Assembly: GCA_025055235.1 (NCBI GenBank)
Contig: JANWYN010000059.1
Location: forward strand, 1 to 42,049
DNA from: Candidatus Roseilinea sp.
Lineage (GTDB): Bacteria; Chloroflexota; Anaerolineae; J036; Brachytrichaceae
Direction of reading: 5' to 3'
Length of the DNA: 42,049 bases
Positions 7,632 to 16,893 of this stretch are shown here, one piece after another (within the stretch, counting starts at the first letter, position 1; each line of letters opens with the position of its first letter). The translations under genes were made by a program, and so were the position numbers. The notes beneath the pieces are model-generated. The model had not been told where the DNA came from. It did not search any database and was given only the letters and a program-made list of their open reading frames with translations.

Positions 7632-9488
7632 CTAGATGTTGATCCCGCGCTCGCGCAGCATCGCCCGCACGATCTCTGCATATGCCGGCTGTACGATTGC
7701 CAGCGGCTTGGTGCTGCCCTCGATGGGCGTCAGATAGGGGCCGACCTCGCGGTCGTCGAGCAGGTTGGCCAGCACGGCATCGCTGGATAGTTCGAGCAGC
7801 GCTGCCGGCTGCAGCGTGGCGTCGCCGAAGAACTTGGCCCACGCGCGGATCTTCTCCTCGAGCGCAATCGGGATCGGGCCGGCGTGCAATTCGGCCAGCG
7901 TGGCCAGCAATTGATCGAGCGACATGCCGGCGCTCATCGCCACGCGCACGCTGGCGCCCGTGATGCGGGCGCTATTGCTGTGCCCTTCGCCTGCCGGAGG
8001 GAGTTCAGCGAACTGCGCCAGCTTGCCCAGGGCATACACGCTCGGTGCAGGCTGGGTGAACGTCACCTCGCCGTCATCGCCGGCGCGCAGCGCGTTCTCG
8101 GTCGCTTGATCGCCGGCCGGCTGTAGCACCGGCGCCCATCCCGCCTCGCGCAGCGCCGACGCGACCTCGGCGGCGTCCCGCCCTTCGATCAGCCTGAAGC
8201 GCGCGCCGATGGCCTGCGGCTCGAACGGCGCGAGCATATCCGCCAGCGCCTGCTCGGCCTCGGCATCTGCGAACTGCACCACGCAGGCGCTGCGGTGGAA
8301 GGTGATGCGCCGGTGCGCGGCTTCCCACTCCTCCAGCGAGCGGCGCACGTTGGCCGGGATCGGTCCGCCTTGGTGCGCTTCGAGGAAGGCGATCGCGCGC
8401 GCGGCGTTCCATCCGCTTTGCTGGCCGCGATACAGCGACTCGCGCGTCAGGTGATAGGCGATGACGCGCTCGCCGCCCTGCGACTCGGCGAAGTGGTCGA
8501 GGTCGCTCAGCACAGTGTCGCTGATCGGTTCGAGCGCCAGCACGGTAAAGTTGGGCTGCACGATGAGTTTGCCGCCGCTCTCGACGAACGCTGGCGGGTC
8601 GCCGCTGCCGATTAACCATGCGCCCGCAGGCGTGAGGCAGAACGCCACCGGCGCGACGTTTTCGCCGCCGGCCTCTCGAGCGCCGGGCGCATATCCCAGC
8701 TCGACCAGCCCCATCCACCACAGTGGGCCGGTCAGCACGTTCACGATGAACCCGCCCTCGACCAGGTCCCAGCCGTTCGCCTCATGCTTGACCGCGCCGA
8801 AGGTAAGCCCATAGGGATTGTTCGCGCCGTAGTAGGGCGAGGCATACAAGCCGCTGTGGCTGCCGGTGCGCGGCCAGCGTTCGAACAAGAAGGCGTAGTC
8901 GTTGCGCTTGACGTAGGCGATGAGGTCGGCCAGGGCGATCCACTCGCCGGATGGCCGGTTGGCTTGCACCAGCCGGCCGATCGCCCGCAGCAGCGTCAGG
9001 CGCGCCCTGCCCAGCGCCGCCGGCGCCTCGCGGCCGGCATATCCGCTGCTCACCTGGAGCGGCAATCGCAGCAACTCGTTCCAGGCGTCGCTATCGCGCC
9101 AAGTCTCGAACGTCCACTTCACCCGCTGGGCCATCGGCATGCCGAGCAGCCGGCCGTTTGGATTGGCGGCGATGGAGCGGCCGTGATCTACCACGGTCAA
9201 CTCGTTCATCGCCTGGAGCAGCCGGCGCATGAACCACAGCCGCCCGTTGTCGCGCTCGTCGGCCGGCGTCTCGGCAGCGTTCAGCGCCGCCGCCAGCGCC
9301 TTGAAGTGGCTCTTGTAGATCCAACCCTGCTGCGTCAACGCGAGGCCGCCGGCCTTGCGCACGTGGCGCCAGTAGCGGCCTAAGTCGCGCTGGAAGTCGC
9401 CGGCGCTGGAATGGAGAATCGAGAATTGCGAACTGAGCGGGGCCTTGCTCAGGTTCTCATTCTCAATCCTGAATGCTTCATGCTTCAT
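7632..9488 (-). CDS. XPB/Ssl2-associated protein (Helicase_C_3-like domain), second partner
   Basis: The protein has 618 residues. Its central to C-terminal part (about 320-450) matches what I know of the XPB/Ssl2 N-terminal-like domain (Pfam Helicase_C_3). It has LIVQPNFTVLALEP, YHLTRESLYRG, a run resembling ILAFLEAHQ...PIPANVRRSLEEW, and a strand block ITFHRSACVVQF. No Walker motifs are present, so it is not itself a helicase. Related proteins lie beside XPB helicases in actinobacteria (the Rv0861c/Rv0862c pair). Its start ATG overlaps the preceding stop as TAATG, implying translational coupling in a three-gene operon. The first 30 residues are encoded by a heptamer-repeat element (9411-9488), so the ancestral start may have lain elsewhere. 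The role is inferred: an accessory factor for DNA repair or helicase function. Confidence 0.7.
   Translation of the reverse strand: MKHEAFRIENENLSKAPLSSQFSILHSSAGDFQRDLGRYWRHVRKAGGLALTQQGWIYKSHFKALAAALNAAETPADERDNGRLWFMRRLLQAMNELTVVDHGRSIAANPNGRLLGMPMAQRVKWTFETWRDSDAWNELLRLPLQVSSGYAGREAPAALGRARLTLLRAIGRLVQANRPSGEWIALADLIAYVKRNDYAFLFERWPRTGSHSGLYASPYYGANNPYGLTFGAVKHEANGWDLVEGGFIVNVLTGPLWWMGLVELGYAPGAREAGGENVAPVAFCLTPAGAWLIGSGDPPAFVESGGKLIVQPNFTVLALEPISDTVLSDLDHFAESQGGERVIAYHLTRESLYRGQQSGWNAARAIAFLEAHQGGPIPANVRRSLEEWEAAHRRITFHRSACVVQFADAEAEQALADMLAPFEPQAIGARFRLIEGRDAAEVASALREAGWAPVLQPAGDQATENALRAGDDGEVTFTQPAPSVYALGKLAQFAELPPAGEGHSNSARITGASVRVAMSAGMSLDQLLATLAELHAGPIPIALEEKIRAWAKFFGDATLQPAALLELSSDAVLANLLDDREVGPYLTPIEGSTKPLAIVQPAYAEIVRAMLRERGINI
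9411..9488. repeat. Heptamer-phased inverted repeat at the start of the XPB-associated gene
   Basis: GAGAATTGCGAACTGAGC (9421-9438) pairs imperfectly with GCTCAGGTTCTCATTCTC (9447-9464). Heptamers such as GAGAATC and GAGAATT are visible. On the minus strand the element supplies the start codon and about the first 25 codons of the gene. Confidence 0.65.
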
Positions 9489-11533
9489 TACTTCACCCTC
9501 GGCGTATAGCCCTTCGCCTGCAACTCCTCGATCAACGCATCCAGGCCCTCCTCGTGCATCACAAAGGCGCGCGGCGAGAGCTGGTAAACCACGTGTTTCA
9601 TCAGGCTGGTGCCGGCGGCTAACTCTTTGGCAGCGAAATCATCGGCCAGCTCCAGCACGGTGAGCGATTGGTATACGCGCACGCGCCCGTGCCGCCGCGC
9701 GATCAGCTTGAACTGATCGCCGACCGTCCGGCTGAGCGGCGCCTTGGCGCGCTTGAACTGCGCCGCGACATCGGCGAACGACAGGCCGGCCGACAGCGCG
9801 CGCTCGATGCTGGCTGCCGTGAAGATATACGTGAACGGCGCATCGCCGCGCTCGGCGCACTGCCGCACGACGCCCACCAGCGCAGCGCGATTCGGCGCGG
9901 GCGGCAGTCGCAGCGTGCGCTCATCCAGCCACTCGATCGGCTCCACTGCGCGGGACTTCGGCGCGGCGGCATCGGGCAGCGCGTCTTGGCGACCCTCGAT
10001 CAACCACTCGCCTACCGGCGTGATCCTGAATGCGTCCAGCCGGCCCGCCGGCGTCAAGCGCGCCTCGATTGCGCCGAACCAGGCTAGCGAATCACGGATA
10101 ATGTGCTCGAGGATGGCGCCGGCAGTGACGCGCCATTCATCCGGTCGCTTGAGATTCACCCGCGCGCCCGAAGCAGCGAACGCGAACCACCAGTCCGTCT
10201 TCGTAGCGAACGTCCAGACGCACTCGGGATGGAACTCGTAGAGCTTCGTTCGTAGTTCATCCCACTGGATCCACCGGTCGAGCGGCAAGCCGCGCAGCAC
10301 GCGCACCACGTAGCGCCGCAGCGCGCACCACTCGGCAGCCAGCAGGCCGGGCGTCAGGTGGCGTGCGCCGATCGCGCGCATCACGCAGAAGCGCTGCTCA
10401 GGCTTCAGATCGTTCATGGCGCTGCGCACCTCGAGGCCGGCCATGATCTGTTCGCTCCAGGCCGTCCAGGCGCGCCGGAGCTTATGAGGATCGGCCAGCA
10501 CCAGCCACTCTTCGATCGCGCTGTTGCACGTGCGCACGCGCAGCGCGCCGTCCCCCGCCTGCGTCGCGCGCGCGCCGGGATCGGGCGCTTCTATCAGTTG
10601 CAGGGCGCATGCGATGGCGAACAGGAACTCGATCTGCGGCGCAGTCAGGCCGGTTTGATTCTCCAGCGTTGCCGACGACTCCGCCGTCAGCGGGCTGAGC
10701 ATCGGCACGCTGATGCCGGTGTGCGGATCCGGCGCCCAGTTCGGCCGCGAGTGCAGCACGCGTTCCGCTTCATCGGCGTCGTGCTCCCAGTCGCGCAACC
10801 AGATCAGGCGCGCGGCCTGCTTATGCAGCGTCAACGGCGCGCGCAGGGCGACGCCGCTGCGCGCGACGGCGTTGAGGAATGCTTCGAAGTGCTCCAGGAA
10901 GTTCGCCATGGGCACGGCGCGCGACTCGGTCTCGCGCGCCGTGGCCTCAGCATGGACCGGCCAGCACATGACCGGCGCGCGCGCGCCGTTCAGTGGCAGC
11001 CACTGGTAGTACACGTCGCGCGAGCCAACCGGGAAGGGGGCGCGCGTCGGGAAGAGCAGGGCGCGCCGGCGCAGCGACTCGATCAACTCCGTTAGCCGGC
11101 GGTCGGCGTCGAGCCGGTAGTCGCTCAATCGCTCGGTCGGCTGCGCCCACAGGTCGGCGGCGGTGCTGCGCGCGATGGGCACCTCGTGGTCGCGCGCGGT
11201 GAGCAGCCGGCGAGCGAAGTCCTGTTGCTCTTCGTTCAGGCCTTCCAGCAGTGCATCGGGCGATTCGGCGACGCGCGCGATGCGCTCACTGAGCGCTGCG
11301 ACCACTTGTTCGACCAACCCGACGCGCGAGTTGCCCTTCGGCGTCACGCCGAGCCAGCGCGCCAGCTCGCGCAATTGGGCGCCGCTGAACTCGGCTTCGA
11401 TCACCGGCGAAAGCGAGACCGGGCCGGTGCGGAACGGCATGGCGACCGGCCAAGCCATGGCCGATTTCGCGGTGTTGGTCGCGGGTCGAGCGCTTCCCAT
11501 AGTGGCAGACCGGAGTGGCAGACCGGTCGTCAA
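9488..11533 (-). CDS. XPB-associated protein, first partner (Helicase_C_3-like C-terminus)
   Basis: The protein has up to 681 residues and lies directly downstream of XPB on the minus strand. The first 40 residues, from a TTG that overlaps the XPB stop (TTGA), look non-conserved; ATGs at 11500 or 11440 are alternative starts, and none has a good ribosome site. Residues about 48-75 form a SAP-like helical segment (FSGAQLRELARWLGVTPKG). The C-terminal 150 residues contain AASIERALSAGLSFADVAAQF and HGRVRVYQSLTVLEL, and resemble the helicase-associated domain of XPB partners. No nucleotide-binding motif is seen. It pairs with the next gene by a TAATG junction. The likely role is a structural or DNA-binding companion of the XPB helicase; it could also act in transcription-linked repair. 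The family assignment rests on pattern only. Confidence 0.6.
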   Translation of the reverse strand: MTTGLPLRSATMGSARPATNTAKSAMAWPVAMPFRTGPVSLSPVIEAEFSGAQLRELARWLGVTPKGNSRVGLVEQVVAALSERIARVAESPDALLEGLNEEQQDFARRLLTARDHEVPIARSTAADLWAQPTERLSDYRLDADRRLTELIESLRRRALLFPTRAPFPVGSRDVYYQWLPLNGARAPVMCWPVHAEATARETESRAVPMANFLEHFEAFLNAVARSGVALRAPLTLHKQAARLIWLRDWEHDADEAERVLHSRPNWAPDPHTGISVPMLSPLTAESSATLENQTGLTAPQIEFLFAIACALQLIEAPDPGARATQAGDGALRVRTCNSAIEEWLVLADPHKLRRAWTAWSEQIMAGLEVRSAMNDLKPEQRFCVMRAIGARHLTPGLLAAEWCALRRYVVRVLRGLPLDRWIQWDELRTKLYEFHPECVWTFATKTDWWFAFAASGARVNLKRPDEWRVTAGAILEHIIRDSLAWFGAIEARLTPAGRLDAFRITPVGEWLIEGRQDALPDAAAPKSRAVEPIEWLDERTLRLPPAPNRAALVGVVRQCAERGDAPFTYIFTAASIERALSAGLSFADVAAQFKRAKAPLSRTVGDQFKLIARRHGRVRVYQSLTVLELADDFAAKELAAGTSLMKHVVYQLSPRAFVMHEEGLDALIEELQAKGYTPRVK
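11501..11526. repeat. 13-bp perfect tandem duplication at the XPB/partner junction
   Basis: AGTGGCAGACCGG occurs twice head to tail (11501-11513, 11514-11526), immediately before the XPB stop codon on the opposite strand. It lies in the poorly conserved start region of the downstream gene and may explain the doubtful N-terminus there. Confidence 0.8.
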
Positions 11534-13383
11534 CCCCTGTCGAGCGCGCCGCCAGTGCGGCGGACCGGCGCTGCGTTCACGGCCATCAGCGCCGGTGTGA
11601 AGCCGGGCACCTCTTCCTCGTAGAGGATATCGTAGTGGTAGCCCTGCTCGGTGAGGAAGAGCTGGCGCTTGGCGGCATATTCCTGATCCAGCGTGTCGCG
11701 CGTGACGATGGTGTAGAAGTGCGCCAGCAGGCCGTTTTGCTTGGGGCGCAGCACGCGCCCCAAGCGTTGCGCTTCTTCCTGCCGGCTGCCGAACATGCCG
11801 CTCACCTGGATCAGCACGTTGGCATCGGGCAGGTCAATCGAGAAGTTGCCGACCTTTGATAGCACCAGCCGGCGGATCTGTCCCTCGCGGAACTGCTGGA
11901 AGAGCTTCTCACGCTGGCGCACCGGCGTCTCGCCGGTAATCAGCGGGGCGCCGAGTCGCTGGGCGATCTGCTCCAACTGCGGGATGTATTGGCCAATGAT
12001 GAGCACGTCGTCGTCCTTGTGCTTGGCCATCAGCATCGAGACGATCTGCAGCTTGCGCGGGTTGGCTGCAGCGAAGTGGTACTTCTGATCGTGGCCGGTG
12101 ACGGCGTATTCCATGCGGTCTTCGTCGGCCAGCGCCACGCGAATCTCGTGGCACTCGGCGGTGGCGATCCAGCCCTGGCGCTCCAGGTCCTTCCACGGCA
12201 CGTCGTACTTCTTCGGCCCGACCAGCGAGAACACATCGCCCTCCATGCCGTCTTCGCGCACCAGCGTAGCGGTCAGGCCCAGCCGGCGGCGTGCCTGAAT
12301 CTCCGCGGTCACGCGGAAGACCGGCGCCGGCAGCAGGTGCACCTCGTCGTAGATGATCAGCCCCCAGTCCATGCTGTTGAACAGCGCCATGTGCGGATAC
12401 TCGCTGATCTTCGGTAGGCGCTTGGATGGTTTGGAGTTCGGGAGTGGGGAGTCGGGAGTGAATGTAGCCTCACTCTTCTCACTCCCGACTTCCCTCTTCC
12501 GATGGTGGTACGTCAACACCTGATACGTGCAGATCGTCACCGGCCGCACGTCTTTCTTCAGCCCGCTGTATTCGCCGACCTGGTCTTCGGTGAGCGTGGT
12601 CTTGTCGAGGATCTCGCGAATCCACTGCCGGACGGCGACGGTGTTAGGCGTGAGGATGAGGGTGGCGCACTGCGCCTTGTGCATGGCAGCGATGCCGACG
12701 ATGGTCTTGCCGGCGCCGCAGGGCAGCACCACCACGCCGCTGCCGCCGGCCGCGCTGCCCTGCGCCCAGTACACCTCGGCGGCGTCGGCCTGGTAGTGCC
12801 GCAGCGCGAACGGCTGGCCGGCGAGCGTGATCTGGCGCAGGTCGAAGTGCAGCGGCGCGCCGTCCACGTAGCCCGCCAGGTCTTCAGCCGGATAGCCGAT
12901 CTGCAACAGCACGCGCTTGACGTGGCCGCGCTGCGCCGGATCTATCTCGAAGATCGCCTGGCTTAAGCGCCCTTTCACCAGCGGCGCGAACGACCGATGG
13001 CGGGCCAGTTCTTCGCCCAGCACGGGATCGTCGGCGATGACCAACATGCGCCCGTCTTCCAGCGTCAGCCTCACCCGCCCGTAACGGCCAACCGCATCGC
13101 GGATGTCAACCTTGATGTTCTCCGGCAGCGGATACTTCGAATACTTCTCCAGGTCGGCCAGGATCGCGTCGGCACTCAGGCCGGCGGCGGCGGCGTTCCA
13201 AAGCGACAGCGGCGAGATGCGGTAGGTGTGCACGTATTCCGGGCTCTTCTCGAGCTCGGCGAAGCGCGCCAGCGCGTCGCGCGCCTCGGTGTAGTGCGGG
13301 TTGTCCACCTCCAGCAGCACCGAGCGGTCGCTTTGTACGATGAGCGGGTTCTCCGGCTTATAGCTGTGCATCGAATTACTCAT
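11530..13383 (-). CDS. XPB-type DNA repair helicase (superfamily 2)
   Basis: The protein has 617 residues and is an ATP-dependent 3'-5' DNA helicase/translocase of the bacterial XPB (ERCC3-like) family. Visible motifs are an N-terminal XPB-specific domain (about 10-140), a damage-recognition-like region, Walker A PCGAGKT (221-227), the DEVH box (346-349), TAT (371-373), the XPB-specific RED triplet (376-378), GQY (about 464) and motif VI QRLGRVLRP (539-547). Residues about 296-322 (REVGSEKSEATFTPDSPLPN and following) are not part of the usual fold. They are encoded by a repeat element placed in frame between motifs Ia and II, where relatives have a short loop. It heads an operon with two XPB-associated proteins. 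The start ATG at 13383 has another Met four codons in. The upstream gene is divergent, so the promoter should lie in 13384-13451. Confidence 0.93.
   Translation of the reverse strand: MSNSMHSYKPENPLIVQSDRSVLLEVDNPHYTEARDALARFAELEKSPEYVHTYRISPLSLWNAAAAGLSADAILADLEKYSKYPLPENIKVDIRDAVGRYGRVRLTLEDGRMLVIADDPVLGEELARHRSFAPLVKGRLSQAIFEIDPAQRGHVKRVLLQIGYPAEDLAGYVDGAPLHFDLRQITLAGQPFALRHYQADAAEVYWAQGSAAGGSGVVVLPCGAGKTIVGIAAMHKAQCATLILTPNTVAVRQWIREILDKTTLTEDQVGEYSGLKKDVRPVTICTYQVLTYHHRKREVGSEKSEATFTPDSPLPNSKPSKRLPKISEYPHMALFNSMDWGLIIYDEVHLLPAPVFRVTAEIQARRRLGLTATLVREDGMEGDVFSLVGPKKYDVPWKDLERQGWIATAECHEIRVALADEDRMEYAVTGHDQKYHFAAANPRKLQIVSMLMAKHKDDDVLIIGQYIPQLEQIAQRLGAPLITGETPVRQREKLFQQFREGQIRRLVLSKVGNFSIDLPDANVLIQVSGMFGSRQEEAQRLGRVLRPKQNGLLAHFYTIVTRDTLDQEYAAKRQLFLTEQGYHYDILYEEEVPGFTPALMAVNAAPVRRTGGALDRG
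12431..12495. repeat. Heptamer-phased inverted repeat inside the XPB gene
   Basis: GTCGGGAGTGA (12451-12461) pairs exactly with TCACTCCCGAC (12479-12489), with extension through one bulge (GGGA/TCCC). The left arm reads as 7-nt units (GGAGTGG, GGAGTCG, GGAGTGA). It is in frame within the helicase. Confidence 0.8.
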
Positions 13384-13451
13384 TAGAACACAGTCGGCGG
13401 CGGAAATCCAGCGCCAATCCGGTGGACAAACCGGCGCGTCGCTTCCAAACT

Positions 13452-15650
13452 ATGCCCACGATGAAGCACGCATTGACCTGGGTCGTCGGCCCGACCGACG
13501 ATCCTCATCGCATCCCATCCGTGTTCGTTCCTGCGGTCGTGCCCGGCGCGGTCCAGCTCGACTGGGCGCGCGCGCATGGCTGGCCGCAAACCGAATACGA
13601 TCCCGACCTGAGCAAGTATGCCTGGATGGAGGACGCCTTCTGGCTGTATCGTGCGACGCTCGACTGGTCGCCGCCGCCTGGCCAGCGCTTGTTCTTCGTG
13701 TGCCAGGGTGTGGATTACCGGTGCGAAGTTCGGCTGGCAGGTCGCGCGCTGCATGCACAGGAGGGCATGTTCACGCCGATCGAACTTGACATCACCGATC
13801 TCGCGCATCCCGGCGCAACGCTGGAGGTGCTGGTCTTTCCCGCGCCGAAGAGCCATCCTGCCCCGGCCGACCGCACGCAGGCCAACCAGAGCTGCAAGCC
13901 GGCCGTCGCCTACGGCTGGGACTTCCATCCGCGCCTGATCCCGCTGGGCATCTGGGACGACGCCTATCTGGAAGCGCGACCGGCGACGCACATCCGCGCC
14001 ACCGAGCTGACGTATGTGCTGAGCGACGATCTCGGCTACGCCGACGTGTTGCTCGACGTCGCGCTTAGCCGGCTGCCCGATGCCGGCATGCGCCTGCGCT
14101 GGCAGATCGTCGCGCCGAGCGGCGAGATCGCGCACGAGCAGCTCGCCGCGCCCGGCGCGGCGACGATCCGTCTCTCGTGCAAAGTGCGTCGGCCGGCGCT
14201 GTGGTGGCCGCACGATCACGGCGACCAGCCGCGCTACACCTCGTTGGTCGAGCTACTCGCCGCAAATGGCGAGGTGGTTGACCGCCGGCAGGAGCGCTTT
14301 GGCTTTCGTCGCGTCCGCTTGGTGATGCACCCGGCGCAGTGGCAAGAGGTCGCGCCATACGACTTTCCGAAAGGTCGCAACTCCTCGCCGATCACGCTAG
14401 AGGTCAACGGCCGGCGCATCTTCGCGCGCGGCGCAAACTGGGTGACGCCCTCGCTCTTCCCCGGCACACTCACCGAGGCGCACTACCGCGAGCAGTTAGC
14501 ACTGATGAAAGCGGTACACATGAACATCGTGCGCTGCTGGGGCGGCGCAAACGTCCAGAAGGAGGCGTTCTTCGACCTGTGCGACGAACTCGGCATCCTG
14601 GTCTGGCAGGAGTTCCCGCTGGCGTGCAACCGCTACGAGGGCACGCCAGATTACCTGCGCGTGCTCGATCAGGAGTCGCGCGCCATCATCCGGCGCGTCC
14701 GGCGGCACCCGTCGCTGGCGCTGTGGTGCGGCGGCAACGAGCTGTTCAACGATTGGTCGCGCATGACCGACCAAGACCTGGCGCTGCGCTTGCTCGACCG
14801 GAATTGCTACGACCTCGATCCACACACGCCGTTTCTGATGACCTCGCCTGCGATGGGCATGGCGCACGGCGGCTATTTCTTCCGCGACCTCAATGGCGTC
14901 GAGGTGTATCGGTATTTCGCCGAGTCGCGTGCCACGGCCTACACCGAGTTCGGCGTGCCGGCGCCGGCCGGCGTCGAGGTGTTGAAGCAAATCATTCCTG
15001 CCGACGAGCTTTGGCCGCCGCGCGCCGGCACGCAGTGGGAGACGCGCCATGCCTTTCGCGCCTGGATGCCGGACTCGTGGCTCGACCTGCCCACGCTCGA
15101 GGACTACTTCGGACCGATCGCCGATCTCGAATCGCTCGTCGCCTGCGCACAGTGGTTGCAGAGCGAAGGGCTGAAGGCGATCTACGAGGAGGCGCGCCGG
15201 CAGAAACCCGCTTGTGCCATGGCACTGTGCTGGGTGCTGAACGAGCCGTGGCCGACTGCGGCGAACAACAGCTTGATCTCCTGGCCGGCGCGCCCGAAGC
15301 CAGGCCTCCACGCGGTCGCACAGGCATGCCGGCCGGTGCTGGCCAGCGCGCGCATCCCCAAGTTCAGTTGGCGCGCCGGCGAAACCTTGGGCATCCAGCT
15401 CTTCATGCTCAACGACTCGCCTGAGCCGCTGGGGCCGGGGTGCGTGGATGTGTGGTTGGAGATAGGAGAAGAGAGATTAGAGATGGGAGATTGGCGATTC
15501 GAGGGTGGGCCGGCGAACGAGAACATCGCCGGGCCGGTGCTGGAGGCCGTATTACCGGTGATGCCGGCAGGGCGGTTCACGCTGATGTTGGAGGTGGCCG
15601 GCAAGCCGGAGTGGCGTTCGCGCTACGACTTGCTCTTTCGCCGGGCATGA
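13452..15650 (+). CDS. GH2-family beta-mannosidase-like glycoside hydrolase
   Basis: The protein has about 732 residues and retains the GH2 layout: a sugar-binding jelly roll (about 1-165, including YLYR-like FWLYRATLDW), an immunoglobulin-like beta-sandwich (about 170-270), and a TIM barrel (about 285-620). Key residues are the acid/base Glu in WCGGNE (about 430) and the nucleophile Glu in TEFG (about 499). FPKGRNSSPITLEVNGRRIF and GANWVTPSLFPG are typical of beta-mannosidases. No signal peptide is seen, so it probably acts inside the cell on mannosides or similar oligosaccharides. The start is uncertain: ATG 13452 or 13461, or GTG 13422; none has a clear ribosome site. A repeat-derived segment (WLEIGEERLEMGDWRF) lies in a C-terminal beta domain. 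It is divergent from the XPB operon, and the enolase-family sugar-acid enzyme follows. Confidence 0.85.
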   Translation: MPTMKHALTWVVGPTDDPHRIPSVFVPAVVPGAVQLDWARAHGWPQTEYDPDLSKYAWMEDAFWLYRATLDWSPPPGQRLFFVCQGVDYRCEVRLAGRALHAQEGMFTPIELDITDLAHPGATLEVLVFPAPKSHPAPADRTQANQSCKPAVAYGWDFHPRLIPLGIWDDAYLEARPATHIRATELTYVLSDDLGYADVLLDVALSRLPDAGMRLRWQIVAPSGEIAHEQLAAPGAATIRLSCKVRRPALWWPHDHGDQPRYTSLVELLAANGEVVDRRQERFGFRRVRLVMHPAQWQEVAPYDFPKGRNSSPITLEVNGRRIFARGANWVTPSLFPGTLTEAHYREQLALMKAVHMNIVRCWGGANVQKEAFFDLCDELGILVWQEFPLACNRYEGTPDYLRVLDQESRAIIRRVRRHPSLALWCGGNELFNDWSRMTDQDLALRLLDRNCYDLDPHTPFLMTSPAMGMAHGGYFFRDLNGVEVYRYFAESRATAYTEFGVPAPAGVEVLKQIIPADELWPPRAGTQWETRHAFRAWMPDSWLDLPTLEDYFGPIADLESLVACAQWLQSEGLKAIYEEARRQKPACAMALCWVLNEPWPTAANNSLISWPARPKPGLHAVAQACRPVLASARIPKFSWRAGETLGIQLFMLNDSPEPLGPGCVDVWLEIGEERLEMGDWRFEGGPANENIAGPVLEAVLPVMPAGRFTLMLEVAGKPEWRSRYDLLFRRA
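15457..15510. repeat. Heptamer-repeat segment inside the GH2 gene
   Basis: Runs of GAGATTA, GAGATGG, GAGATTG and GCGATTC read in 7-nt phase within the coding sequence. There is no strong fold-back arm here. It shares words with the elements in clp-RF and maf and looks like half of such an element. Confidence 0.65.
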
Positions 15651-15692
15651 CCGTTTCCTCACCGAGCTTCGAGCCCTGTGAGGGATGACGCC

Positions 15693-15698
15693 TACAAT
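15693..15698 (+). promoter_or_regulatory. -10-like box of the enolase-superfamily gene
   Basis: TACAAT lies 8 nt before the ATG at 15707. No Shine-Dalgarno sequence is seen. It fits a leaderless start; no convincing -35 was found. Confidence 0.35.
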
Positions 15699-15706
15699 GT
15701 CTGCAT

Positions 15707-16852
15707 ATGAACATCGTTGACATCCGCGCCATCCCCTTGTCCGGCAAGACGCCCGACGGCGGCTGGACGCACGATTTCGACCCCGACAACAACCTGCACA
15801 CGCTCATCGAGGTCGTGACCGATGAGACCATCGGCGGCCGGCCGCTCACCGGCATCGGCAGCGTCTACACCAGCGGCGCGCTGGTTGAAGGCGCACTCAA
15901 GCTGCTGCGGCCGTGGTGCATCGGCCACAGCGCGATCGAGCCGGAGCGGGTGAGCGAGATGCTGCGCCAGATGGCCTTTTGGCAGGGGCGCGGCGGCGCG
16001 GTCGAACATGCCATCAGCGGCATAGACATCGCCCTGTGGGACATTCTGGGCAAGGCCACCGGCCAGCCCGTGGCGCGCCTGCTGGGCGGCTACTATCGCC
16101 ACAAGATCAAGCCCTACGGCTCCATCTTGTTCGACGATCCGCCCCGCCTGCGCGAGACGCTGCAGCAGACGACGGCTCGTGGCTTCAAAGCGATCAAGAT
16201 GGGCTGGCGGCCGTTCGGGCGCGTCAGCCAGCAGCTCGACGAGCAACTGGTCAAGACGGCGCGCGAGGCGGTCGGCCCAGACGTCGAGCTAATGGTGGAC
16301 GCCGGCGGCAGCGAGGAGTTCTGGCCGCATGGCTACAAGTGGGCAATCGAGACGGCGCGCATGCTGAAAGACTACGATGTGTCGTGGTTCGAGGAAGCGC
16401 TGCCGCCGGACGACATCGAGGGCTACGTCAAGCTGCGCGAGCATTCGCCGGTGCCGATCAGCAGCGGCGAAGTGCTGACGCGCCGGCAGGCGTTTATGCC
16501 GTGGATCGCGCGCGGGGCGGTGGACATCATCCAGCCGGACTGCACCAAGTGCGGCGGGCTAAGCGAGGCGCGGCGAATCGCCTGGATGGCCTACGATCAC
16601 AATGTGCTGTGGGTGCCGCACGGTTGGAACACGGCCGTAGGCCTGGCCGCCGACTTGGCGCTGGCGGCGGCGACGCCGGTGGCGCGCTGGGTGGAATACA
16701 TCACCCCGTCGCCCTACATCGAGGAGATCGTCGCCACGCCGTTCAAGCTCGATGCCGATGGGCTGCTCGACATCCCGACCGCGCCCGGCCTCGGCATCGA
16801 ACTCGATCCAGATGGGCTGGCGAAGTATTCGAACGTACACTTGACGAGGTAG
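15707..16852 (+). CDS. Mandelate racemase / muconate lactonizing family (enolase superfamily) enzyme
   Basis: The protein has 381 residues, the usual length. The N-terminal capping domain covers about 1-125 and the beta/alpha barrel follows. Metal ligands are Asp198 (MVDAGG), Glu229 or Glu230 (FEEALPPDD) and Glu255 (SSGEVLT). A likely general base is His305 in PHGWNT. AIKMGW (about 164-169) carries the lysine of the second strand. The pattern resembles sugar-acid dehydratases (galactonate or similar), which remove water from aldonic acids using Mg2+. The substrate cannot be fixed from sequence. The upstream GH2 enzyme suggests a role in hexose or uronate breakdown, but the genes are separated by 56 bases with their own -10-like box. 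Confidence 0.85.
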   Translation: MNIVDIRAIPLSGKTPDGGWTHDFDPDNNLHTLIEVVTDETIGGRPLTGIGSVYTSGALVEGALKLLRPWCIGHSAIEPERVSEMLRQMAFWQGRGGAVEHAISGIDIALWDILGKATGQPVARLLGGYYRHKIKPYGSILFDDPPRLRETLQQTTARGFKAIKMGWRPFGRVSQQLDEQLVKTAREAVGPDVELMVDAGGSEEFWPHGYKWAIETARMLKDYDVSWFEEALPPDDIEGYVKLREHSPVPISSGEVLTRRQAFMPWIARGAVDIIQPDCTKCGGLSEARRIAWMAYDHNVLWVPHGWNTAVGLAADLALAAATPVARWVEYITPSPYIEEIVATPFKLDADGLLDIPTAPGLGIELDPDGLAKYSNVHLTR

Positions 16853-16878
16853 CGTCGCCGAGACTACTAAACTTGTGC

Positions 16879-16884
16879 CATAAT
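16879..16884 (+). promoter_or_regulatory. -10-like box of the toxin-antitoxin operon
   Basis: CATAAT lies 9 nt before the GTG at 16894, in a locally AT-rich patch. No ribosome site is visible, so transcripts may be leaderless. Confidence 0.35.
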
Positions 16885-16893
16885 TTTGTTGTC